Source: Gulosibacter sediminis
GTDB lineage: Bacteria > Actinomycetota > Actinomycetes > Actinomycetales > Microbacteriaceae
Direction of reading: 5' to 3'
NCBI RefSeq assembly: GCF_023370115.1
Contig: NZ_CP097160.1
Span: 1,550,001-1,614,000 of the forward strand
Length of the DNA stretch: 64,000 bases
Position numbers and translations under genes: made by a program. The notes under the pieces are model-generated. The model did not search any database and was not told the origin of the DNA. It worked only from the letters and a program-made list of their open reading frames with translations. The first letter of the stretch is position 1. Each line of letters opens with the position of its first letter. This document shows, piece after piece, positions 46,847 through 55,208 of the stretch.

Positions 46847-48634
46847 CTAGTGGACGATATTGATGTCGGGGTACGGCTGCGGCGACGGCGAGACGTTGTT
46901 CGACGACAGCACGTACGACATGGTCGACTGCCATGCGGGCGCAGTGGCAGCGCTGGTAGTGATGGTAGTCGGGTCGGCCAGCGTGACCAGCACCACGTAC
47001 TGCGGATCATCCATTGGGGCTACCCCGGCCATCGACACGTTGTTCGAACCCACGATGTAGGTGCCGGTGTCGGCGTCGACACGTTCCGAGGTACCGGTCT
47101 TGATGCCGACGCGATAGCCGGGGACCTCGACCTGGTCGGCGAGCCAGCCCTCGCGGGCCACCGATTCCATGCCCTCGAGCGCGAGCTCCGCGGCCTCCGC
47201 CGACACGACCTGCGTCGGCATGGTGTCGGGCTGGTCAGTCACCGTGCCGTCCTCCTGCGTGCAGCCGAGCACGAGCTGGAGCGGGATGTGCGAGCCACCA
47301 TTCGCGAGGGCCTGGTAGGCGCTCGCCATCTGGGCGACCGTCGCGGTGAGGCCGTGGCCGAACGTCGTCGCGTAGTTCGTTTGCGGGTCCCACTCCTCGG
47401 CGGGGCGCACAATGCCCGACTCCTCGCCGAGGAAGTTCACGCCGGTCTGCTCGTTGAGCCCGTAGCTGAGCAGGTAGTCGTGCCGGGCCTCCGGCGACAG
47501 ACGGTCGGCGAACGTGGCCGTGCCGACGTTCGACGACTCGGTGAGCACCCCGTTCATGTTCATTTCGACGGGATCGTGCGGCGAATCGTCACCGAACTCG
47601 GCACCCTTTTGGTCCCACGTGTCAGGCACCGTGATCGTCTCGTCGGGGTCGACAAGGCCCTGGTCGTAGAGCATCGAGGCCGTGATCGGTTTCATGATCG
47701 AGCCCGGCTCGTACGGCGCCGTGAACGTTCTCGCGCCGCGGTCGTCGGTATCACTCTCGCCCGGCGAATTGGGATCGACCGTCGGGTACTCGGCCGCCGC
47801 CACGAGCTGGCCCGTCTTCACGTTGACGACCGTGATGGTGCCGTAGAGCGCGTTGGTCTTTTCGACCTGCTCGGCGATGATCTGCTGCGTGCGCCACTGG
47901 GTGTCGCTGTCGATGCTGAGCTTGAGCGTGCCGCCCTGCACGGGGTCGCTCAGCGTGACAACCGAGCCGGGAATCGCGACGCCATCGGCCGAGCGTTCGA
48001 AGCTCTCCTCGCCGTTCTGCCCCGCCAGGCACTGGTCGTACTGCAACTCGAGCCCGGCCAGCGGTGTGCCATCCGAGCCCACGAAGCCCGTGAGGTTTCC
48101 GGCGACCGCGCCGTTCGGGTAGGTGCGCTCGGGGTGCCGCTCGAAGTACACCCAGGGAATGCCGAGGTCGCGCACCGCCTGGTACTGCTCGAGCGTGACC
48201 CCCTGCGCGAGGTAGCCGAAGGCCGCTTCGGGGTTCGCCGCGAGCACGGCATCCACGGACGACGCGAGGTCGGAGGCGTCCTGGTCGGTCAGCTCGGCGA
48301 TCTTCTCGAGCGACTCTTCCACCGTCACGTCGACGTACTTGTTCGTTTCGGGGTCGAGCCGCTTGAAGTCGCGCATGTTCACGGGGGCCAGGGTGATATC
48401 GAATCGGTCGACGCTCGAAGCGAGCATGGTGCCGTTCGCGTCGGTGATCGAGCCGCGCGTGCCGTAGAGCGTCGAGGTCTGCCCGCGTCGACCGTCGGCC
48501 TCGGCGTTGATCGCGTTCGCGTCGATGACCTGCAGGCTCACGAGCCGCCCCGCAAACACGATCACGACGAGCGCGATCACTACGAGTACGGGAGTCGCAC
48601 GACTGCCCGTTCGACGCCGACGCGTCTTGGCCAT
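46847..48634 (-). CDS. ftsI: Septal penicillin-binding protein FtsI (class B PBP)
   Basis: D,D-transpeptidase that crosslinks septal peptidoglycan together with FtsW. It has 595 aa: short cytoplasmic arginine-rich part, one membrane helix (VLVVIALVVIVFAGRLV), PBP dimerisation domain from about residue 50, then the transpeptidase domain with SxxK (EPGSIMKPI), SxN (ESSNVG) and KTG (GIKTGTSE). ATG 48634 gives the normal N terminus; the frame is open to 48679. The stop is 13 nt before the murE TTG. Confidence 0.95.
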   Translation of the reverse strand: MAKTRRRRTGSRATPVLVVIALVVIVFAGRLVSLQVIDANAINAEADGRRGQTSTLYGTRGSITDANGTMLASSVDRFDITLAPVNMRDFKRLDPETNKYVDVTVEESLEKIAELTDQDASDLASSVDAVLAANPEAAFGYLAQGVTLEQYQAVRDLGIPWVYFERHPERTYPNGAVAGNLTGFVGSDGTPLAGLELQYDQCLAGQNGEESFERSADGVAIPGSVVTLSDPVQGGTLKLSIDSDTQWRTQQIIAEQVEKTNALYGTITVVNVKTGQLVAAAEYPTVDPNSPGESDTDDRGARTFTAPYEPGSIMKPITASMLYDQGLVDPDETITVPDTWDQKGAEFGDDSPHDPVEMNMNGVLTESSNVGTATFADRLSPEARHDYLLSYGLNEQTGVNFLGEESGIVRPAEEWDPQTNYATTFGHGLTATVAQMASAYQALANGGSHIPLQLVLGCTQEDGTVTDQPDTMPTQVVSAEAAELALEGMESVAREGWLADQVEVPGYRVGIKTGTSERVDADTGTYIVGSNNVSMAGVAPMDDPQYVVLVTLADPTTITTSAATAPAWQSTMSYVLSSNNVSPSPQPYPDINIVH

Positions 48635-48682
48635 CCGTACGCTCCTTCCACGCGGTGGGCCAGCGGCCCGCGGCCGCACTGG

Positions 48683-49231
48683 CTAGTGCGTCGAGGGCGA
48701 GCTGAGTTCGAACTCCGAAGGTACGGCAGGTTCGTCGGCCTTCGCGTCTGACGCTCCGGCGCCGTCGCTGTTCTCAGCATCCTTCGCCGACTCCTCGGGC
48801 TCGAGCACCTGGTTCGGCACGAGCGAGGGGTCGATCGGGCTCGCCTGCGCCGGCGCCGCGCTGCCCGAGTCAACGATCTGGTTCGACGCGAGGTCGAGGT
48901 ACGAGTTGCCCGTGCTTGGCACCATGCCGAGTTCGGTCGCCTGCTGCGCGAGCTGCTGAGGCGAGGATGCGGCGTCGGAGGCCTCGAGCGCGGCCGTGTG
49001 TTCGCGCTCGAGCTCGAGCTGCTGGCTTTCGAGGTCGTCGGCCCGGTAGGCGTCCTGGATGATCGCCATCGACAGCGCGAGCTGAATCGCGAAGGCGGCG
49101 AGCAGCACGATCACCGCGATGACGATCATTCGGCCCGAGATGTTCGGGCGACGGCGCAGACCGGGGATCAGGCGAAGCGCCGGGCGCGGGGTCGACTGCG
49201 GCCGTTTGCTGGGTGACGTTGCTGCGGTCAT
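48683..49231 (-). CDS. FtsL-like divisome membrane protein
   Basis: A 182-aa bitopic protein in the ftsL position between rsmH and ftsI. A basic N terminus, one membrane helix at about residues 34-58 (MIVIAVIVLLAAFAIQLALS), then a short coiled-coil-like region (LESQQLELEREHTAALEA) and the AQQATELGMVP segment typical of FtsL-like proteins. The last 75 residues are acidic and rich in Ala, Ser and Pro. Sequence conservation in this family is low, so the assignment rests on position and topology. It overlaps rsmH by 4 nt. Confidence 0.8.
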   Translation of the reverse strand: MTAATSPSKRPQSTPRPALRLIPGLRRRPNISGRMIVIAVIVLLAAFAIQLALSMAIIQDAYRADDLESQQLELEREHTAALEASDAASSPQQLAQQATELGMVPSTGNSYLDLASNQIVDSGSAAPAQASPIDPSLVPNQVLEPEESAKDAENSDGAGASDAKADEPAVPSEFELSSPSTH

Positions 49232-50190
49232 GCGGTGTGGCTCCGAATTCGTTCAACGGCGCGCAGGCGCACCGGCTTGGCTCTCGGGTTCTCGCGGGCT
49301 TCATCGTCGTGGGCTTGTTCGGCGCCCCGGGTGAGCAGCCGGAACTCCGGCTGCAGCTGCTCGGGCGTCATCGGCAGGCCGCGCGGCGCATCCGTCTTGC
49401 TGCGCAGCTGGAATAGTCGCTTCACGAGGCGGTCCTCGAGCGACTGGTACGACTCGACGGCGACTCGGCCGCCGATGCGCACGCGCCCGAGCGCCTGCGG
49501 CAGCGCCGATTCGAGGGCGTCAAGTTCGCCGTTTACCTCGACGCGCAGGGCCTGGAATACGCGCTTTGCCGGGTGCCCGGCGTTCTTGCGCGCCGCCGGC
49601 GTCGCCTGCTGAAGCAGGTCGACGAGCTGGCCCGTGGTCGTAATCGGCGACTCGGCACGAGCACGCACGATTGCCCCGGCGTAGCGGGGTGCGAGCTTCT
49701 CGTCGCCGTAGCGGTAGAAGAGTTCACGCAGCTCGGCCTCGCTGAGCTCGGCGATCAGGTCAGCCGCCGTGACGCCGCGGGTTTGGTCCATGCGCATGTC
49801 GAGCGCCGCGTCCTGCATATACGAGAAGCCGCGCTCGGCTTCGTCGAGCTGCAGCGAAGAAACGCCGAGGTCGAAGAACACGGCGTCGACCTCGTCGATG
49901 CCGGCATCGTCGAGCACCTCGTCGAATTCGTCGTAGACGGCGTGCGCGAAGTGCGTGCGGTCGGCAAACTCGACGAGGCGGGTCCGCGCAACTTCGAGGG
50001 CCGCCGTGTCGCGGTCGATGCCGACGAGGCGAGCGTTCGGGTTCGCCCGTAGCACCGCCTCGGCGTGGCCGCCCATGCCGAGCGTGCAGTCGACGTAGAT
50101 CGCGCCGGGCTCGGCGAGCGCGGGCGAGACCATCTCGACGACCCGTTCGCGCATGACGGGGATGTGAATGGAGCTGAGGTCGCGGTCCAT
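49228..50190 (-). CDS. rsmH: 16S rRNA (cytosine-1402-N4)-methyltransferase
   Basis: Methylates N4 of C1402 in the decoding centre of 16S rRNA. It has 320 aa, with HIPVMRERVVEMV at the N terminus, the SAM-binding YVDCTLGMGGHAEA, FFDLGVSSLQLDEAERGFSY and the C-terminal SYQSLEDRLVKR. Second gene of the mraZ-led cluster, 101 nt after mraZ. All family motifs are intact. Confidence 0.96.
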   Translation of the reverse strand: MDRDLSSIHIPVMRERVVEMVSPALAEPGAIYVDCTLGMGGHAEAVLRANPNARLVGIDRDTAALEVARTRLVEFADRTHFAHAVYDEFDEVLDDAGIDEVDAVFFDLGVSSLQLDEAERGFSYMQDAALDMRMDQTRGVTAADLIAELSEAELRELFYRYGDEKLAPRYAGAIVRARAESPITTTGQLVDLLQQATPAARKNAGHPAKRVFQALRVEVNGELDALESALPQALGRVRIGGRVAVESYQSLEDRLVKRLFQLRSKTDAPRGLPMTPEQLQPEFRLLTRGAEQAHDDEARENPRAKPVRLRAVERIRSHTA

Positions 50191-50291
50191 ATCGTTCCGG
50201 AGGGTTCCTCCCTGCCTCGGGGTCCCGAGTCACTCAACCTGACGCCGGGGAAGGTGCGTCAGGGTGACCGACCTGGGGCCACGGGGCAGGG

Positions 50292-50723
50292 CTAGAACAG
50301 GCCCGGGATCACCTCCTCGGCGGTCTCAGAGAATCCCGCTTCGTTCGCGGCCACGTAGGTGTTCCACGACTCGGCACCCCAGATTTCGGCGCGGCTGCCC
50401 GCGCCGATGACGGCGAGTTCGCGGTCGAGGCCCGCGTACTGACGAAGCTGCTGCGGGATCGTGATGCGGCCCTGCTTGTCGGGCGTCTCGGCGTGGGCGC
50501 CGGAGAGCAGGAGGCGCAGATAGTCGCGCGCCTGCTTGCTCGTCACCGGTGCCTGACGGATGCGGTCGTGGAAGCCCTCGAACTCAGCGTTCGAGAACAC
50601 ATAGATGCAGCGTTCCTGCCCACGGGTGAGCACGACCCCCTCGGAGAGCTGGTCACGAAACTTCGCGGGCAGAATCAGGCGGCCCTTCTCGTCGAGCTTC
50701 GGTGAGTACGTGCCGAGAAACAT
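50292..50723 (-). CDS. mraZ: Transcriptional regulator MraZ
   Basis: Ring-forming DNA-binding protein of the AbrB fold that regulates its own dcw operon. It has 143 aa with two MraZ repeats, each with the DxKGR motif: [13 protein letters not shown] near residue 10 and [12 protein letters not shown] near residue 85. AGGAGG precedes ATG 50723. A row of 10-bp-spaced GTGG units lies 37-91 nt upstream, the probable binding site. Confidence 0.96.
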   Translation of the reverse strand: MFLGTYSPKLDEKGRLILPAKFRDQLSEGVVLTRGQERCIYVFSNAEFEGFHDRIRQAPVTSKQARDYLRLLLSGAHAETPDKQGRITIPQQLRQYAGLDRELAVIGAGSRAEIWGAESWNTYVAANEAGFSETAEEVIPGLF

Positions 50724-50759
50724 CGGTGCGCCCTCCCCTCCTGCTCGCGGTGGTGTTCA

Positions 50760-50814
50760 CCACCTTCAGACCACCTCATGCCATCTCGCACCACTTTACT
50801 CCACATCACCCCAC
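50760..50814 (-). promoter_or_regulatory. MraZ-type operator: phased GTGG repeats
   Basis: Read on the minus strand, GTGG (once ATGG) recurs six times with its plus-strand complement starting at 50811, 50801, 50791, 50781, 50771 and 50760, a spacing of 10 bp (11 for the last). MraZ proteins are known to bind short G-rich units repeated every 10 bp in front of their own gene, which this matches. Confidence 0.75.
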
Positions 50815-50958
50815 GGGTCACGGAAAGTGAGGCAATTTGCGTCGTTTATTCCTGAGAAAACCGTGGAAACTACTGGGGAGTAGACCAGTGGAGTGAGGTG
50901 GAGGGAAAACCCTCGTTTTCGCCCTGTTTTGGGAGCGCTCGGGAGCGGAGGAAACGAA

Positions 50959-50992
50959 AAACGGGGCCAACCCGAGTGGGTTGGCCCCGTTT
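50959..50992 (-). terminator. Terminator downstream of the DUF3040 gene
   Basis: Perfect 15-bp stem with a GAGT loop, followed on the minus strand by a T-rich stretch. It lies 38 nt after the stop and insulates the mraZ promoter. Confidence 0.9.
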
Positions 50993-51030
50993 AGCTCCCG
51001 CGGGGAGCGAAGTGGGGTGGTGGGAAGTGG

Positions 51031-51432
51031 TTAGCCCTGGTTGTCCTGTCGGCGGTCCCAGCGGTCCTCCATGCGATCCATGAAGCTGCGGCCGTCGGGC
51101 GACTTCACGCCAGCGTCGGTAGTCGGTCGGCCCGGCGTGCCAGGCAGCTTCGTCGATTCGCCCGTGGACGAGGAACCCGACGAAGCAAACGCCCAGTAGA
51201 CGCCGCCGATCATGATTGCGAAGCCGATGAGGCCGGCCCAGGGCTGCTGGATCGCCATCGCGCCGACGATGACGGCGAGCCCGACCGCGAGCGCGAGCAC
51301 CGAGATGGTAATCGAACGTGCGGTGAGGGCAGCGCCAGCGGGACGACCGGTCGACACAACATCTGCATCGTGCTGATAGAGACTGCGCTCCATCTCGTCA
51401 AGCAACCGTTGTTCTTGTTCTGAGAGTGCCAT
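51031..51432 (-). CDS. DUF3040 domain membrane protein
   Basis: A 133-aa actinobacterial DUF3040 protein. The N terminus has the typical LSEQEQRLLDEMERSLYQHD motif, followed by two hydrophobic helices (ISVLALAVGLAVIVGAMAI and AGLIGFAIMIGGVYWAFA) and a polar tail ending in DRMEDRWDRRQ. Function is not known. Members are found near the dcw cluster in many actinobacteria, including M. tuberculosis. AGGGA precedes the start. Confidence 0.93.
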   Translation of the reverse strand: MALSEQEQRLLDEMERSLYQHDADVVSTGRPAGAALTARSITISVLALAVGLAVIVGAMAIQQPWAGLIGFAIMIGGVYWAFASSGSSSTGESTKLPGTPGRPTTDAGVKSPDGRSFMDRMEDRWDRRQDNQG

Positions 51433-51508
51433 GATTCCCTCGCTGTCCCTGGGCGGGCGCCCACCTTCTGGCGGATTGAACTTTCATTCTACGCTGCCGC
51501 CCCCTGAA

Positions 51509-51520
51509 TAGAATGAGACA
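51509..51520 (+). promoter_or_regulatory. Predicted -10 box of the polyprenyl synthase gene, leaderless
   Basis: TAGAAT at 51509-51514 is 6 nt before the GTG start at 51521 and there is no Shine-Dalgarno sequence. No good -35 is visible. Confidence 0.45.
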
Positions 51521-52609
51521 GTGACTGAAAGCTTGCTCTTCGTGGACCGCGTCAATCAGGCACTCGCCGCGGTTTTCGCCCAGCACCGCCCCGACCTCGT
51601 CGCGCTGAGCGACGACCTGGCTCCCCTGCTCGGCCAACTCGAGACGTTTTCAAGCGGCGGCAAGCGCACCCGTGCCCAGTTCGTCGCGGCCGGCGCGGGT
51701 CTCACCGCGGCCTCCCCCGAGCCGAGCACTGACGACGCCCTCGTCCATGCCGGCGTGGCCGTCGAGCTCTTCCACGCCGCGGCCCTCGTGCACGACGACT
51801 TGCTCGACCGCTCCGACACTCGCCGCGGCCGCCCGTCGACCCACCGAGTCTTCGAGGCACTGCACCGAGAGCGGGGCTGGACCGGCGACCGCGAGCACTT
51901 TGGCGCATCCGCTGCCATCCTCGCGGGCGACCTGCTGCTCATGTGGAGCAACGACGCGCTTGACCTGGCCCGGGGTCTCGTGGGGCGCGATCGCGCCGAG
52001 ACCGCGGCCGCGGAGTTCCGCCGGATGCGCACCGAGGTCACCGCCGGCCAGTACCTCGATGTCGTCGAGGAGCTCGCGTGGCCGGTCGTTCCGGTCGAGC
52101 GCTGGGCCGACCGCTCGATCGCGATCGCGACGGCGAAGTCCGCGCGGTACTCGGTTGAGTCGCCACTCCGGCTCGGCGCGAGCTTTGCCGGCGCATCCGT
52201 CGCCGAACTCGCCTCGGCGAGCGCGATCGGCCTGCCGCTCGGACTCGCGTTCCAGGTGCGCGACGACGTGCTCGGCGTCTTCGGCGATCCCGACGTGACC
52301 GGTAAGCCGGCGGGCGACGACCTGCGTGAGGGCAAGCGCACGCTGCTCATCGCCGAGGTCGCGGCGCGCGGCGACGCGACGACCCGCGAGTTCTTCGCGG
52401 CCCGTCTCGGGCAGCCCGACCTCACGGCCGAGGAGATTGCCCGGATGCAGGCGGCGCTCACCGAGAGCGGCGCGCTCGAGGCCGTCGAGGCGCGCATCCA
52501 GGCCTGGCTCGACGAGGCGGTCGCGGCCATCGACGCGACGCCGCTCAGTCCCGAGACTCAGTCGTCGTTGACCAAGCTCGCGCAGCAGACGGCGAAGCGC
52601 AGCTCGTAG
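51521..52609 (+). CDS. idsA: Polyprenyl diphosphate synthase (IdsA-like)
   Basis: Chain-elongating prenyltransferase making GGPP or a longer prenyl diphosphate. It has 362 aa, with the first Asp-rich motif HDDLLDRSDTRRG, GGKRTRAQF for diphosphate binding, and the second motif region RDDVLGVFGDPDVTGKPAGDD, where the last Asp of DDxxD is Gly as in many actinobacterial IdsA proteins. It starts at GTG 51521. Product length cannot be told; menaquinone side-chain or carotenoid supply is possible. It matches the idsA2 position next to Rv2175c/pknL in M. tuberculosis. Confidence 0.92.
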   Translation: MTESLLFVDRVNQALAAVFAQHRPDLVALSDDLAPLLGQLETFSSGGKRTRAQFVAAGAGLTAASPEPSTDDALVHAGVAVELFHAAALVHDDLLDRSDTRRGRPSTHRVFEALHRERGWTGDREHFGASAAILAGDLLLMWSNDALDLARGLVGRDRAETAAAEFRRMRTEVTAGQYLDVVEELAWPVVPVERWADRSIAIATAKSARYSVESPLRLGASFAGASVAELASASAIGLPLGLAFQVRDDVLGVFGDPDVTGKPAGDDLREGKRTLLIAEVAARGDATTREFFAARLGQPDLTAEEIARMQAALTESGALEAVEARIQAWLDEAVAAIDATPLSPETQSSLTKLAQQTAKRSS

Positions 52610-52612
52610 TCG

Positions 52613-52972
52613 TTAGACGGCGAACAGCTGCACCGAGCGGCGCACCGACGACTTCCGGCCCTCGGCAAGCGCGGCTACCGGCGTCATGCCCAGGCTGTCG
52701 TCTTCGCTGAGCAGCCAGGTCATGGCCTCGTCACCGTCGATGCCCTGGTCGGCCAGCAGCGTGAGCGTGCCGCGGAGGCCGGCGAGCGGCTCCCCGTTCC
52801 GGATGAATGCCTGCGGCAGTTGCTTTTCCCCGCTGTACTTCACGGACAGCAGGTAGCGCTCCTCGAGCAGGCGGTGGAGGCGGCCGGAGGAGACTCCGAG
52901 CTGCCCGGCGGCGTCTTTGAGCGAGATCCACTCGTGGTCGGCGTATACGGATTCGGTGTTGACATCGGTCAC
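52613..52972 (-). CDS. Rv2175c-like DNA-binding protein
   Basis: A 119-aa protein of the Rv2175c family with an N-terminal winged helix-turn-helix (WISLKDAAGQLGVSSGRLHRLLEE) and a C-terminal domain (FIRNGEPLAGLRGTLTLLAD onward) ending in SVQLFAV. In M. tuberculosis the family member is phosphorylated by the adjacent kinase PknL. GTG 52972 is chosen because it gives the short N terminus MTDVNTES before the domain; a longer form from 53029 is open but would reach into the spacer to the kinase gene. Convergent with the prenyl synthase. Confidence 0.85.
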   Translation of the reverse strand: MTDVNTESVYADHEWISLKDAAGQLGVSSGRLHRLLEERYLLSVKYSGEKQLPQAFIRNGEPLAGLRGTLTLLADQGIDGDEAMTWLLSEDDSLGMTPVAALAEGRKSSVRRSVQLFAV

Positions 52973-53067
52973 GCCTCCATGGTTGCAGATTTTCCAACTC
53001 CCCTGCCACCGCGCGGCAAAATGCATCATCCGCGGAGTTTCACACGCGGCAATTTGGTGCGGCCGAC

Positions 53068-53079
53068 TACCCTGCCAGC
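53068..53079 (+). promoter_or_regulatory. Predicted -10 box of the kinase gene, leaderless
   Basis: TACCCT at 53068-53073, 6 nt before GTG 53080, with no ribosome binding site. Weak match and no -35 found. Confidence 0.3.
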
Positions 53080-55044
53080 GTGAGCCCTGTGAATCCCGAC
53101 ACCGTGATCGGCCGTCTTGTCGACGGCCGCTATCAGGTTCGCTCGCTCATCGCCCGGGGCGGCATGGCCACGGTGTACGTCGCCACCGACCTCCGGCTCG
53201 ACCGCCGGGTCGCGATCAAGATCATGCACGAGCACCTCGCGGCCGACGAGTCGTTCCGCGACCGCTTCATTCGCGAGGCGCAGTCGGCGGCCCGCCTCGC
53301 GCATCCGAACCTCGTCAATGTGTACGACCAGGGCGACGACGAGGGCCTCGCCTACATCGTCATGGAGTACGTGCCGGGCATCACCCTGCGCGACCTGTTG
53401 CACGACCACCACCGACTCACGGTCGAGCAGACCATCGACATTATGGATGCGGTACTCGCGGGCCTGCAGGTCGCGCACCGCCAGGGCATCATCCACCGCG
53501 ACATCAAGCCCGAGAACGTGCTGCTCGCCGACGACGGCCGCATCAAGCTCTCGGACTTCGGCCTCGCCCGGGCCGTGACGAACAACACCGCGTCGGGTTC
53601 CGTGCTGCTCGGCACGATCGCCTACCTCGCGCCCGAGCTCGTCACCAAGGGCCTCGCCGACGTGCGCAGCGACATCTACTCGGCCGGCATCATGATGTAC
53701 GAGATGCTCGTTGGCGAGCAGCCGTACCGCGGCGACGAGCCGGTGAACATCGCCTACCGCCACGCGAACGACTCGGTGCCGCCGCCGAGCGAGGCGCAGC
53801 CGAGCGTGCCGGGAGTGCTCGACGACCTCGTCGTCTGGGCCACCGAGCGCGACGCTGAGGACCGCCCGGCCGATGCGGGCGCCATGCTCGCCGCGCTGCG
53901 GCAAGCCGAGCGCGACATCGCGACCGGCGGCGGGGCAACCGTGCCCCTCGAAACGGCGATCCAGAACTTTGCCGAGAATGACGCCCACCTGCTCGCTGTC
54001 TCCGACAACGACTCGATGCCGAACTCGGTCATGCAGCCAACCGGACCAGTCGAGGCGGTCGATGCCGCTGCGATGGCCCCGGCGGTCGAGGGTGGTGCAC
54101 CCGCGGCCAGGCGCCTGCAGCGCCTCAATGGGCAGAAACGTCGTGCTGGCGTGCTCGCATTCTTTGTCGTCTTGTTCATGGCGCTCGCCGCCGCGGGCCT
54201 TGGCTGGTACCAGGGCATCGGCCCCGGCTCGTACGGCTCGACGCCCGATGTCGTGGCGAAGACGCAGGCCGACGCCGAGGCGACCATCGTCGCGTCGGGC
54301 TTCACCGTTGGCGAGGTCACCGAGGACAACTCGCTCGACGTGCCCCAGGGCACTGTCATCAGCATGAGCCCCGAGCCCGACACCAAGCTCGCGCCCGACT
54401 CCCCGATCGACCTGGTCGTCTCGGCCGGGCCGCGCATCCTCACCGTTCCGGCCCTTGAGGGCCTCTCGACCGCCGACGCCGAGCAGGCGATCACCGACGC
54501 CGGTTTCGTCGTCGACGCCGAGACGCACGTGACCGAGTTCAGCGGCTCGATCGAGGCCGACCACGTCATCCGCGGCACCACCGAGACCGGCGAGACGCTG
54601 CCGCAGGAGATGGCAGAGCAGCAGACCATTCGCCTCGTCGTCTCGGCCGGCTCGGTGCCCGAGGTGACCGGCATGGGCCAGGGCGAGGCCGAACAGGCGC
54701 TCGCCGACGCGGGGCTCACGTCGGCCGTGGTCGACTCGCAGTACAGCTCGACGGTGCCCGCGGGCGTCGTGCTCTCACAGGAGAACACGGCCGACCCGAT
54801 GGTGCCGGGCTCGACGGTAAACCTCGTCGTCTCGCTCGGCCCCGACCTCGTCGAGGTGCCCGACGTCACTGGCAAGCCGGCGAAGGATGCGATTGCCGAG
54901 CTCGAGGGCGCGGGCTTCACCGTCGACCACAGCATCCCCTCGGTGCTGCTCGACGACGCGACGGTGTCGTCGCAAACGCCGGGCGGCGGCGAGGAAGTCG
55001 AGCGCGGCTCCTCGGTGAAGATCACCGCCACTTACGAGTTCTAG
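53080..55044 (+). CDS. pknL: Serine/threonine protein kinase with PASTA repeats (PknL/PknB type)
   Basis: Membrane receptor kinase of 654 aa. Cytoplasmic kinase domain at about residues 18-280 with GGMATVY in the P-loop, catalytic Lys47 in VAIKIM, HRDIKPEN, the DFG segment SDFGLAR and the APE equivalent LAPEL. A juxtamembrane part follows, one membrane helix (LAFFVVLFMALAAAGLGWY, about 360-380), then four extracellular PASTA repeats to the C terminus. PASTA domains sense muropeptides or lipid II. Position beside an Rv2175c-like gene, a prenyl synthase and aroG matches M. tuberculosis pknL, whose product lacks PASTA repeats. Confidence 0.92.
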   Translation: MSPVNPDTVIGRLVDGRYQVRSLIARGGMATVYVATDLRLDRRVAIKIMHEHLAADESFRDRFIREAQSAARLAHPNLVNVYDQGDDEGLAYIVMEYVPGITLRDLLHDHHRLTVEQTIDIMDAVLAGLQVAHRQGIIHRDIKPENVLLADDGRIKLSDFGLARAVTNNTASGSVLLGTIAYLAPELVTKGLADVRSDIYSAGIMMYEMLVGEQPYRGDEPVNIAYRHANDSVPPPSEAQPSVPGVLDDLVVWATERDAEDRPADAGAMLAALRQAERDIATGGGATVPLETAIQNFAENDAHLLAVSDNDSMPNSVMQPTGPVEAVDAAAMAPAVEGGAPAARRLQRLNGQKRRAGVLAFFVVLFMALAAAGLGWYQGIGPGSYGSTPDVVAKTQADAEATIVASGFTVGEVTEDNSLDVPQGTVISMSPEPDTKLAPDSPIDLVVSAGPRILTVPALEGLSTADAEQAITDAGFVVDAETHVTEFSGSIEADHVIRGTTETGETLPQEMAEQQTIRLVVSAGSVPEVTGMGQGEAEQALADAGLTSAVVDSQYSSTVPAGVVLSQENTADPMVPGSTVNLVVSLGPDLVEVPDVTGKPAKDAIAELEGAGFTVDHSIPSVLLDDATVSSQTPGGGEEVERGSSVKITATYEF

Positions 55045-55141
55045 CGCACTTCCCCGGCACGTTGTGAAGGCCTGGGGCGGGTGGGGGCTTCTCCGTTCCA
55101 CGAACCCCGTCCTGCGCCGCTCCTTTGGACCCTCATCGCAC

Positions 55142-55189
55142 GAAGTGGCGCCGCCAGCGACAACTGGCACCGAAGTTCGCGGCCACTTC
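55142..55189. repeat. Imperfect palindrome carrying the CAGCGACAACTGGC core
   Basis: GAAGTGGC at 55142 pairs with GCCACTTC at 55182. The core CAGCGACAACTGGC at 55155-55168 is identical to 24427-24440 in the palindrome after the MFS gene. Confidence 0.55.
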
Positions 55190-55208
55190 ACGACGCGTGC
55201 ATGGCCGC

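Larger units (their letters stand above)
50724..51030. other. Intergenic region between mraZ and the DUF3040 gene
   Basis: 307 nt without a gene. It holds, from mraZ outward, the ribosome binding site, the phased GTGG repeats at 50760-50814, a stretch where the mraZ promoter should lie but no convincing -35/-10 pair is seen, a small GAGGG-AAAA-CCCTC hairpin near 50901, and the terminator of the DUF3040 gene at 50959-50992. Confidence 0.8.

Noticed and set aside
46834-47010. Longer start for murE
   Set aside because: The extension overlaps ftsI and has a low-complexity Arg/Ser/Thr composition; TTG 46833 has a ribosome binding site.
46727-48751. 674-aa plus-strand open frame opposite ftsI
   Set aside because: Shadow of ftsI; no recognisable family and no start signal.
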